64,000 nucleotides of DNA from Avena insularis (taxonomy: Eukaryota > Streptophyta > Magnoliopsida > Poales > Poaceae): contig CM042684.1 in NCBI GenBank assembly GCA_023614405.1, positions 207,706,941-207,770,940 on the forward strand, given 5' to 3'. The notes below the pieces were generated by a model. The model ran no database searches and was not told the DNA's origin. It saw only the letters and a list, made by a program, of their open reading frames with translations. Shown here piece by piece: positions 12,737 through 22,966 of the stretch; the stretch's first letter is position 1, and every line of letters starts with the position of its first letter. A program made the position numbers and the translations under genes.

Positions 12737-12741
12737 TATAT

Positions 12742-14630
12742 GCATCGGGTAACAATCAAATAGTAAGATTTGATAAACAAGTCGTTATTGTTTTGACAAT
12801 AATGAATCGACTGCATGCAAAGAAGCAATGATGGGCCTTGACTCCATAGAATGACTAAAAGTCATAAAATCCGTGATAGTTTCCATACACGAGAAATCAA
12901 GATTTTGAACTTGGAGGACCCTACGAAAAGGCATGAAGCCTATCAGTCGTGTTTGGATCTATAAAGAAATAGACACGGATGTTTCACATATATGAAATAA
13001 TCGACATGTCAAAAAGGAATTTACGACAATGTTCAAGGAGTTGACTATACAAGATTTGATCTTTCATAGATATATTTAGTCTTGATGGATTAATCTAGCG
13101 ACCACTACATATAATTTGGTATATGGTAGTTGAACAAACAAAAGAATGTTCTTCTAATAGAATGGTTACCTAGGACGTGTACATGACATGGTCCGAAGGG
13201 TTTTGTTAATTCAAAGGGTGCTAAAAGGGCATGCAAACTTCAATAGTTGAAGTGAGCATAGTGGAGTTGGAATCTTCATCGTGATGAAAATGTTAAAAGG
13301 AGTTTAATTTCATCAGAGACGATGAAGATACTTGCATTTTGCAAGAAATTAAGTGGGAGCATTGAGACAAATTTCCAATACATTATGCAGACTACATATT
13401 GTTGATTGGAAATGATGTATCTTTTATTTACACGGGTTGAGAATTTAATTTCGATGAAAGACTTGGGCAAAACCGGAATATTCTGCATCAATGTCTATAT
13501 GGATAGATTGAGGCACTAATATGGTTGTGCCAGACATACATATACTCCCTCCATTCCTTAATATAAGGTGTATAGTTTTCTTGCACGAATATTAGCGCAC
13601 ATGCTAGAAGGGCAAATTTTGTTGCTTTAGGACATGAATACCCCATGTGATTGACGTGATATAGAGGGAACATACGAAATCTGGGTATCCTCTCTCTCCT
13701 GATCGGATTATTTGCCTCCTAAATAAGAGAAACAAATCTCAAAATTCTCTATACACCTTATATTATGGATTTTTTACAAAAAAACTATACACCTTATATT
13801 AATGAACGGAGGGAGTATGAGATATTGAAAAAAGGTTCAATATGAAAACAACAAGAAAGGTTCTTGCTGCATGGAAAGGATTGTATCAAGATTCAAGTGT
13901 TTAAACACTTGGTGAGTAAAATCACATAAAGATTTTGATCAATAATACCGTGATATGTACATATCCAAATATGTCCAATGCTCTAAATGTTATGAGCATA
14001 TACAAGAATGATTCATATGATGATCATTGTACAATAGAAAAGATATTCTTATGAGCTTTGCAAGAACTAAGAATATATCATGTATAAGTGACAAATAGTG
14101 AATAATAGTTCATTGTAATATGTTACATTGATACTAGTTTGTCACAAGATACAAATTGAATTTATCTCAATTTAAACTATGGGTGGCACAATATTATGGA
14201 AAGGAAATTCCATGATGGATTTGGATGAGTTCCAAAGTTAAGACATTGTGACAGATACTACAACAAAAGGCTAAGTATATGACTGCCATAGTAGCAGCAA
14301 AGGAGGGCATTTGTGTCAAGTAGTTTGTTATCAAACTAGGTGTGGTTCACAGTGGGATAATACTATGAAGATATATTGTACGACAATACTATCGACATAT
14401 TTTAACCCAAAAAGAACTAAAGGTCTCACCAAAGGACTAAATTTATACAAAGCCATCTCATTAGAGAATGAATGATGCGTAGAGACGCAAATACATGCAA
14501 ATACACACAGACCTGAAAGTACCAGATCCGGAGATTATGTTAACCACTAGCAAACACGTATATTCAACACCTAGCTGTTGTATATACAAGTTTACAAACT
14601 AGATTATTGACACTAGTGCAAGTGGGAGAC
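12742..14630 (+). pseudogene. Decayed copia RT and RNase H of C0
   Basis: Sequence resumes after gypsy D. Broken translations follow the copia RT order: 12810-13000 matches the EAM..E..WKLV and KWIFK region, and 13340-13500 contains remnants ending in ISMKDLGKTGIFCINVYMD, equivalent to the FSMKDLGEA-x-YILG region after the YVDD site. The YVDD motif itself is destroyed. The MITE at 13545-13815 interrupts the gene. After it, 13818-14600 holds RT thumb and RNase H remnants such as a STTEAEY-equivalent region near 14260. A polypurine tract (AAGTGGGAGAC, 14620-14630) precedes the 3' LTR. Very many stops show it is ancient. Confidence 0.7.
13545..13815. mobile_element. Stowaway MITE (Tc1/mariner type)
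   Basis: It is a 271-bp element with about 30-bp terminal inverted repeats starting CTCCCTCCATTCC and ending the inverse, GGAGGGAG, flanked on both sides by TA (13543-13544 and 13816-13817). The inner inverted parts (AATATAAGGTGTATAG and CTATACACCTTATATT) match almost perfectly. It has no coding capacity and needs a mariner transposase in trans. It disrupts the copia C0 RT. Confidence 0.95.
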
Positions 14631-15805
14631 TGAAGGGAATATGCCCGAGAGGCAATAATAAAATGGTTATTATCTTATTCCATGTTTATGATAAATGTTT
14701 ATTTTGCATGCTATAATTGTATTAATTGGAAACGTTAATACATGTGTATTTAATAAACAAAATACAAAGTTCCTAGTAGTTCCTCTGATATAAACTAGCT
14801 CATTGATTAACAAGATGATCAAGGTTTCCTCATCATGGACATTGGATGTTGTTAATAACGAGGTCACAACATTGGTGGAATGATGTGATGAACATTCATC
14901 CGAAGTATAGCATTATGATCAAAGTCATTATGTTTATATTGCCATAACATCATACAAAGTAATTCTAGTCCTTAGATTATGAGATCATGTTAATCACTAA
15001 CACCGGAAGAGTATCTTGATAACATCAAACGTCACACCATAACAAGGTGACTATAAAAGTGGGTTCAGTGCTACGAAGGTGTTATGTAGAGGCTCATGGA
15101 TCAAGAGTGGGATTTGTCCATCCCGATGACGGATAGATATACTCGGGGCCTTCTTGGTGATATCACATTAAAATAGCTTGCAAGCAAGTGATGTGATAAC
15201 TAGAATGTTATATCACGAGAACGAGAAAAGAGTGCATATCGGTAACGAGATCAAACTAGGTATTTGGATACTGATGATCGAATCTCAGACATGTAATATA
15301 TCACGAGACAAAAGGATTTAGTTACGAGTTAAAGGTTCACACGATCACAAGAGTCATCCTTGAATGTGTGGGAGTCAGTACGGATCTCCAGGTCCTACTG
15401 CTGATTATTGATCGGAGAGGGGTCTCGATCATGTCTGAATTATTCGCAACCGGAGGGTGACACACTTAAGGGATACTGACAACATTTGGAGCAAATATGT
15501 TTCAGATAAAGAATTAATAAAGTGCTGGAATCATTTGGATGGAAACCGGAATTATTTCGGGTGAAATTGAGAAACTGGTTCTGCATGTGATATTGAAATG
15601 TTGCAGGGGTTTTTATGTGAATGTTTGTTCATTAAAGTAATTAATGAAATTCTGAATAAAATAAATAAAATATTTTTATTTAATGAGAGCTTGCATTAAA
15701 TTTGGTGGAAATTTAATGCATTTGAGTGGACATGAGTGGAGGTGTGTGTTTATGTGAGTGGGAGATCCACCCACATGGATGAGGGATGATGAGGATATAT
15801 ACAAG
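14631..15805 (+). repeat. 3' LTR of copia C0, left part
   Basis: It begins TGAAGGGAATATGCCC directly after the polypurine tract and resembles the start of the C1 LTR at 48462 and BARE/Angela-type LTRs in general. It contains no gene. It is cut off near 15805; its right portion (TATA box to end) appears to be 45453-46010, giving a combined length of about 1.73 kb, close to the C1 LTR (1649 bp). The split by later insertions is inferred. Confidence 0.75.
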
Positions 15806-18204
15806 TACTAGACCATGATGGCGCGCGTTGTCACGCCCGTATATTTTAAAAATAGATTGATAGGAGTTTTCACAATATACTTGTTAGTAATAGAAGATGG
15901 TAATGAAAGAGTTGAATATGAGGCAATGAAGGTAGACCTTGAATTTCCATGACAACGAACAACTACTGCCAAGTTCACTTATTGCATAAAGCAATTAGAA
16001 GGTCCAACAAAATGCATAGGGTGGAAATTCTACTCCACTTAGTGACTTAATTCATAATCAAATATAGATTGGTGTTCTAGTTCAGGTCGGCCGTAGAGGA
16101 GCCATAGTGTTGGGTTGCTCAACGCCGTCTTGATAGCCCTCGACAGCTCGATGATTTGCTGGACAATTTCCTTCATTTTCACTTTCTTCCCCTTCTTGTG
16201 GTTCCATATCATCATGAAAGAAACCATGTTTCCACTGTCACTATGTTCATTCAGTTCGGTCAACACCGTCATTACTGTCACATAGGCTTCCTCACCATAG
16301 TCCTCTTTCAGTTCCTCGAGCTAATTGTCATACACCCTGATTATTTCCTTTGTAAGAATAAACACCAGCATCGTTGATCCTAATGAATACTTAAATACGT
16401 AAGAGAGTAAATAAGCTTTAAATAGATAATCACAAGTATTGACCAAGTGAGTTAACTATAAGCCCAATAAAAGAGGTTTGCACAACCAGGTTTCGTGCCC
16501 CAGCGGTGAACCATTCAACAGAACAACAGTCACAATCAGCATCAACAATCGGCAACATATTTCACAACCTAATTTTTTATTGGTTCAAGACACAAGTTTT
16601 CTTCAAGTTAAGGACAATAGAGTTACTCAAACAATTCAATTGAGAATAACCTCTTGGATGCTTTTGTGTAGTGCTTCAAAACACTCCCTTGCTAGGCTTC
16701 AAGCAATTTGTAATGGATAACAAGAACTCTGTTATAGCCAAGCAACAGTACAACACAAGAAGTGCAACAACTACAGTAGTTCTATCCATTGAGCGACAAC
16801 AGCTTAAACTCTAAGAAGTGTTTAGCCGCAGTTGTTAGCGAAAGACCAGATTTGTTTAGGTGCATGGGATGTCTATTAATACTTTTATCTAGTTATTGGT
16901 TGATGCACACAATAAATAATAAGAAATTTCTAGTCACTTACCTCTATTGTATATTCAGGCCTCTAACAATCAAAGGCATGAGTCCAGAACTCGGTGAACA
17001 GACCCGAATGTTTACTGACCCATAACAAATTTAAAGTTCAAGTGATGTGTTTCATGCCAACCTTTTTTTGCGTGAATACCTGGTAGAGCACTTCATTTGT
17101 AATCTATTTGTCCTGAAGCTCTGCTCAGTAAAAAACATGTCATGTACGGTGTCATAAGAAAATTGTACTATAATAAATCAAGAAGCTAATTATCTGTATT
17201 GTAGAAAATAATAATTATAGAAGCAATAACTTCTATTGACTCCACGGGATCAGCTGTTCAAGTAAAAGAGATTTTATTCCAATCTTCTTCTTGCCCAACG
17301 AATCCACAAAGTTGTGAACAAACATAGACTCAAAGAGGGCATCTGGACCTAGCTCGGAAATTGGGGTACAGTTTCAGGCTGCGAACAATACATAGTGAGG
17401 AAACTAACAAATAAAATGGGGTATTTAGGAACTAACCTGTCTGCCAGCCATTGTAAAGAGTCATATCAAGAATTCCGCAATCAAATAAAACCAAAGAAAT
17501 CCAAATCCGAATGAATTGAGGGGAACTAGCATGAACATAACCTGCAAAAATATGGAATCTAGAAAGTTAGGATTTTACAGCCATTGAATATTATTGGGTA
17601 GAGGGTTCGCAGGACAAAGAAGGAACATAGAGCTATTGATCTAGATGGGGACAGAGTTGGAGGCAACGAAAGACTATATAGCCAAGATGAGGCATTCACA
17701 ATCATACGCATGATATAGGACATTACTGGTTTGCACAAACTAAATAATTGCTCCGGCTTGAAAGCAATGATGCTTCGCATCCCATAGGCGCATCAATGGG
17801 GGAGAACCGGTCACTGCCGGATCGGCTGCCGTAGGTCGCATCAGCGCTAGATGAGCTCCTCCCTTGAATGATCCGATTCCAATCGGAGGTATGGGTTTGT
17901 GCGCCCGCTCTGCATTGCCGCGATCCCCTATCCGTTCATGTTTTTTCTTACTAATCGGAATCGACATCAGTGTCGCCTCTGTCCATGGTGTAACAATTGA
18001 GTTCTTGCGGTCTATGGGCTTTAGGTGGTATTTCGGGCCCAATCAACCATAGTGAGCCAATTTGACGCTGAGAGAAGCTTCCCTCAGGGACAATCAACCG
18101 ACTTCGAAAATGAAGATATTATCTAACGGCCGTAAACCTCCTGACAGCATGATCCGATGACCGAAAATTGTCAGGTCGTGAGATTGCTCGGTTTTGTCTC
18201 AGTT
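15806..18204. other. Unclassified insertion X carrying gene fragments
   Basis: This 2.4-kb stretch matches none of the LTR families here. Its left junction follows ACAAGTACTAGACC and includes GGCGCGCGTTGTCACGCCC; the right junction with the B2 LTR is near 18204. I found no terminal repeats that would fix its class. It carries an XH-domain exon remnant (16039-16347, - strand). Between 16350 and 17700 there is only A/T-rich, intron-like sequence. A minus-strand open frame (18042-17740, 100 codons) has no family I recognise. A fragment-capturing DNA transposon (Helitron or Pack-MULE) is one possibility. Confidence 0.45.
16039..16347 (-). pseudogene. XH-domain exon fragment, FDM/IDN2-like
   Basis: FDM/IDN2 proteins bind RNA in RNA-directed DNA methylation; the XH domain is their C-terminal module. 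On the minus strand the exon opens after an AG (16348-16349) with EIIRVYDN, then an in-frame TAG, then LEELKEDYGEE, VLTELNEHSDSG, MIWNHKKGKK and MKEIVQQII. This follows the XH pattern: acidic start, YG-E/D-E, a T-A-L-like helix, NE-(x)2-SG, LWN-(x)-K, then KE-(x)-I. The tail after IKTAL differs from the family and stops at 16042-16039. Without the rest of the gene and with the internal stop it is a pseudogene fragment. The family call is from memory of the domain. Confidence 0.6.
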
Positions 18205-18864
18205 TTAATATCCCTAATTATGATGGTTCTGACTGCTTGAACTGGAAGGAAATATTGAGTCAAATTAATAATGACTATCAGGTGAATTTATTCCTAGTTG
18301 GACAAGATACTATGATTTATAAGAACTTTATACTACCTAAATCATGGTGTTATTGTTTGACTAGATTTCATATCCTTTGGACTAGCGCTAGCGGGAAGGA
18401 GAGGGAGGAAGGCAAGGAGTCCGACGTGATGATCATCCAAGGATGCGCGAGGGAGGAGCAGGAGGCAGGCGCAATACAAGGAAGGGAGATCATCAAAAAG
18501 AAGGAACGAATTCGGACAGACAGAAGTCCTGAAATTGAAACGGACGTGGATTCCTCATACGAACTCCAAATCAAGCAAATAAGCACTTGTTGGATAGATA
18601 ATTCCAAGATCTTTCCAATGAGTACTTCCACATCTAAAGAACCAGGATAATCCGGCCCCCACACCCCAGATAATCCGGCCCTGGTTTGGAGATTCTGCTA
18701 AGGGCTTTGTGCGCGACTTTCTATACGGCCCCGGATAATCTGGCCCACTTAGACCAGATAATCCAGCCCAAAAAGTTCCCATCAGATTCGGACGGATCTG
18801 ACTGTATCAGACACGTTTTCGTTTCGCGTTTTTCGAATGTTCCGGTGGCCATATAAGCTTGGGA
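18205..18864 (+). repeat. 5' LTR of non-autonomous gypsy B2, left part
   Basis: From about 18217 it is collinear with the B2 3' LTR (41367 onward), including an open frame with NWKEILSQINNDYQ and NFILPKSWCYCL (18168-18650). Four copies of a CCGGATAATCCGG-like 13-mer lie at 18643, 18666, 18731 and 18754, upstream of the ATATAAGC TATA-like box near 18851. The first bases are eroded, so the start is approximate. Copia C2 interrupts it at 18865; the rest of the LTR is at 38094-38375. Confidence 0.75.
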
Positions 18865-20224
18865 TGTTGGCCACGCAGAGATAAACAAAACTTTTTCCCT
18901 ACGCGGTGATCCCAAGGTCTAGCTGAGGTAGTAGGACACGAGAATTACCACTAGACGCACGGTTGCAGAATCGATGTAGCACGTCGCTTGATGAAGTGCA
19001 GTCCTCATGATCCGTTCCGATCCATGATCGTCGAAGTGCTGAACGTACAACACCTCCACCAGTATCCACACGTACGAGGAGCAGCGCCGGCGGTGGACTG
19101 CTAGGTCCGGTATGGCGGCGACAGGACTGGACTGGGACCAGGGTTTCCAACACATGGAGTGATCTAACCATGTGCTCTAAGCACCTGCGCCCCAGCTTAT
19201 ATAGGGAGTGAAAGTGGGCTCCACTCACTTGTGGCCCATTCACTAAAAGGGCTATATTAGTCACTGTGAGTCCAACTCACTGACTAAGTCCATGTCTTTA
19301 TTTGGCTCCAACCCAAATAGATTTCCTATTTGGGTCTAACCCAAACTTGCTCCTGCTCATAAGTGTGTGACCCGACAGGCTCATGGTGACCCGGACACGA
19401 TCGGAGTCTCACTCGTGACCGATCAGTCGGTAGCGGCTCCTAGCAGTACGTGTCGACTCCCAAGTACCAAAGAGTCATGACGACATACCTTCCAATGCGA
19501 CTTTCGTTTGAGTCCCTTTTGCCTCACGATATACCTTGTTGAACTATAGGCTAATAATCGTCATCCCTTAAATAGTTCGACTCTCTTTCTCGATCCGAGA
19601 TAAGTGATTCATCCAACTAACTCTTAATCGATCGCCTCGGTTAACACTTAACCGAGTCATGCGTGGCCATGCTTTCTGAATCATATCTTCCAAGAGGGCC
19701 CAGAGATATCTCTCCAGACGGAGGGGCAAAATCCCATCTTGGTTATTCACATCACACAGCTTGACTCTCAGTCGACCCGAACTCCACCTTTATAACTGCC
19801 CAGTAACGGAACAATGCTTGACAGAACCTAAGTCGGTGATCCTCAACTCGGATTGTGCAATAACCTCAGGTCTAAGGATTACATTGATTGAGACATGCAA
19901 ATGACGACTTGTTCGTTGCATCTCAATATGGGTCAGTCTGACTCGCTAAACTCTTTTAGCCAAATCCGTGTAAGTCGGAATAGCATCTCCATGCCCATGA
20001 AAAGTAGAACCGAGTCATCTGCCGACTTTCACATTGGTCTAAGTTGTATGTCCAGCACAACCTCGATGACCAAGGGCAATTAGTATGAACAACATGAATA
20101 TATAGTTCCACAATCGAATCACATATTTTATGATACATATCAGTAGTTCATACATGGACAATAACGTTATGAATATATTGGAAATAACATCATACATGAT
20201 TGCTTCTAGGGCATATTCCCAATA
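18865..20224 (-). repeat. 3' LTR of copia C2
   Basis: It is 1360 bp. On the element strand it starts TATTGGGAATATGCCC (a changed second base from the usual TG) and ends GGCCAACA. A TATATAAGC box near 19200 (minus strand) is the likely promoter. A polypurine tract (GCAAGTGGGACAC on the minus strand) borders it at 20225-20237. It is inserted in the B2 5' LTR; the target duplication cannot be checked because the other end of C2 is lost. Confidence 0.85.
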
Positions 20225-21494
20225 GTGTCCCACTTGCACTAGAGCCAATCATCTGACATCACATGTCTAGGCATCTAATGCCCATAGCTCTCAGGTGCGC
20301 CTCATGCTTCGGCTATGGAAGTGGCTTTGTCAACGGATCCGCAATGTTTGCATCCATGTGTACCTTGCATAACTTGATATCACCTTGATCCACGAACTGG
20401 CGAATAAGGTGGTACCACATGAGTATATGTTTGTTGTTCTGGTGTTGTCTAGGTTCCTTGGCTTGTGTGATAGCACCATTGTTGTCACAATACATGTCTA
20501 ACAGATTGGACGAGCCTCGAACCACACCAAGATCCATGAGGAAATTCCTCATCCAAACGGCTTCTTTTTCCGCCTCTGAGGCAGCAATATACTCAGCCTC
20601 TGTCGTAGATGCAGACACCGTCTCTTGCTTGGAAATCTTCCAGCTCACAGCCCCTCCATTTATAACAAACACATATCTAGATTGCGAATGAGAATCATAT
20701 GAGTAAGTGAGATACCTCGCATCCATGTAACCCCTTACACTGAGTTCATCCTCACCTCCATAAACCAGGAACATATCCTTAGTCCTTCTCAAGTACTTGA
20801 CGATATTTTTAGCTGCTGCCTAATGGATTTCTCTAGGGTCAGCCTGGTACCTGCTCACAACACTTAGAGCATAGGAAACATCCGACCTAGTACAAATCAT
20901 AGCGTACATGATGGATCCGATCGAAGCATGTAATCGCACTCATCCGACTTTGCTCATCAGTTGTCAAAGGACACTGAGTCTTGCTAAGTTTTACACCATG
21001 GGACATCAGTAAGAACCCCTTCTTAGACGATTCCATGTTGAACTTCTTCAACACTTTGTCCAAATATGTAGTCTGACTCAATCCAATGAGCCGCCTTGAT
21101 CTATCTCTATAGATCCGGATTCCTAGTATGTAAGTCGCCTCACCTAAGTCTTTCATCGAAAAATTCTCTTCCAATGATTCCTTAGTCTCTTGCAACATCT
21201 GGACATCATTTCCAATCAGTAATATGTCATCCACATATAAGATCAGAAAGTTTACTTTTCTCCCACTAAACTTCTTGTATAAACAAGAATCATGATCACT
21301 CTTGATGAAGCCAAACGATTTGACTACTTCATCAAAGCGAATATTCCAACTCCGAGATGCTTGCTTCAACCCATAAATGGATTTCCGAAGCGTGCATACC
21401 TTATCAGCATTAGCCGGATCGACAAAACCCTCAGGCTGTATCATATACATGTCCTCGGTTAAATTTCCATTAAGGAAAGCCGTCTTGACATCCA
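20225..21494 (-). pseudogene. Copia C2 reverse transcriptase and RNase H, 5'-truncated
   Basis: The frame 21494-20887 starts inside RT at MDVKTAFLNGNL and contains IYGLKQASRSWN, the intact catalytic LYVDDILLIGND, and SMKDLGEATYILGI. A frameshift near 20890 separates it from the RNase H frame (20792-20313) with VRGYMDARY, GGAVSWKISKQ, STTEAEYIA, YCDNNGAI and ADPLTKPLP, the usual copia pol end just before the polypurine tract. Everything upstream of RT (gag, protease, integrase, 5' LTR) is missing. The break is flush with a truncated family A LTR at 21495. The protein is better preserved than C0, so it is a younger copy. Confidence 0.9.
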
Positions 21495-21670
21495 CCAGTC
21501 ACCGCCAGCGTGAGCTATTGGTGTGTATCGTGGTTTTGTGTGGGTGTGTTCATCGCGATCTTCGTGCGTGAGTGCGTCGTGTTCGTCCTCCCCTCCTTCC
21601 CCCGCACTCCATCCTCGATTTGAGTGGGATTCGTGAAAGATCGGGCCACCCTAGAGGTTTGCCCTCAACA
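21495..21670 (+). repeat. 5' LTR remnant of gypsy A1
   Basis: It is the last 176 bp of a family A LTR, ending GTTTGCCCTCAACA, nearly identical to the end of the A1 3' LTR (about 37918-38093). Confidence 0.93.
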
Positions 21671-22966
21671 TATTGGTATCAAGAGCTTCGTTGCTCACAA
21701 ATTCCCCCACAAAATTTTCTTCTATCCACCAATTTTTTGAAAATCCCCAAAAAAGAGCCTCAAATTTGCCTTCTGATCGATCTCTGGATTTGGTGCTTTT
21801 TCGTGCTTTTGGTCCATAAATTTGTTGCTGGAGGTATCGATCTACCTTCTTGGTGTGTCCCTAGCCCCAATTTTGTTCAGTTTTCCACCAATTTGAGGAT
21901 TTTTTGGACTGATTGTGCGTTCAAGTTTGAGATCCACGCGCCCAGGAATCCGCGAAGCGGTACTACCGCTAAAACAATCTGTACTACCGGCGAGCGGTAC
22001 AACCGGCTGTTCACAGCGGTACTACCGGCCACCAGTACTACCGGACTTTTTGAGCGGTACTACCGCCCCTGTATGACAAGAAAATTTTCACCCCATTTTT
22101 GTTCGCTAATTTTAGTTTTGGCTTATGCGTGTTTCGTGTGCGTGTCGCCTTCCTAACAACAAGCTTCGGCAACAATATTCACATACCGTGCTCTTCGACA
22201 CCGCGACACCCGAACAACATTCCCCTATACCGGTAGCAAGTCGTCAATACCAAAGGTATAACTTGCTCCACCTTGTGAACCCTTCTTCCTTATGTGTATC
22301 TATCCTATGAGAGCAGCTCATTTTGTGTTTGCCTAAGCATTGTGCACTTGTCCTTGGAAACTGAGAGTGTGAGAGCAAATACAATAGTTACCATAGTAGT
22401 ATAGAAAGGGAGAAAAAGAATCAAAAAAAAGAAAAAGAAAAAGCAAAAGAAAATAGAAGGATACATAGTCTCCCAATACAAAGAGAGTCTCAAGCTTGTA
22501 AGCAAAGAGAGAAAAAGAGCGCGACCAAGGCAAGTGCACAAATCCGTTGCTTACTTCTCTTTTGGCGAACGAGTTGTGGTCTCTCCTTGCGTTGGCACGA
22601 CACCGAGCGTAGTCTTTGTTAGGACCTTTTGTGCTCATTTTCATAGTTGTGCTAACCACATCCTCCCCACATGTGTGTATCTTTGTGTTTTGTAGATCGT
22701 TTCCTTCTTTCTTTGATCTCTGGTTCTCTACCACTTTTGACAATAACCTTTTCTTTGGATCGTTTCGTTTGGTTTTCCACAACCCTAACCCTCCACCCAC
22801 AGCTTTTGAGAGTTAGTTCTTTCTTTAGTGTGAGTTTTTTTTGCGATTCCACTTTGCATGCTTATAGCTCTCACTTGTGGTTTCTAGTTTGGTGCAATCC
22901 CCAAGGTGAGGTACAAGTCTAACACCACCATATTATGATTCCATATACAATACTTGTGTATTTTGC
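21671..22966 (+). other. A1 leader with primer site, palindrome array and purine tract
   Basis: This is a 1.3-kb non-coding leader. The primer site at 21674-21686 reads TGGTATCAAGAGC, one base longer than the canonical TGGTATCAGAGC. Six GCGGTACTACCGC-like 13-mers begin at 21957, 21978, 21994, 22016, 22032 and 22054. An A/G-rich tract occupies about 22402-22460. A 194-codon frame at 21572-22156 crosses LTR and leader and resembles no protein family I know, so I treat it as chance. Confidence 0.85.
21957..22066 (+). promoter_or_regulatory. Six-copy array of GCGGTACTACCGC-like palindromes (A1 leader)
   Basis: There are six 13-bp units (arms GCGGT/ACCGC, centre ACT). The first and last are exact, the rest have one to three changes. 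Start-to-start spacing is 21, 16, 22, 16, 22 bp. The same motif fills the U3 part of this element's 3' LTR. Confidence 0.8.

Noticed and set aside
1783..14630. Caulimovirus-like or LINE origin for the decayed C0 sequence
   Set aside because: The protease-integrase-RT-RNase H order, leader match to C1 and LTR start after a polypurine tract fit Ty1/copia.
16039..16347. Functional FDM gene
   Set aside because: There is an in-frame stop, no upstream XS or coiled-coil exons could be recognised, and the tail after the XH core is unrelated.
21572..22156. 194-codon frame spanning LTR end and leader of A1
   Set aside because: It crosses the primer site and the palindrome array, is not open in A2, A3 or A4, and has no family resemblance.
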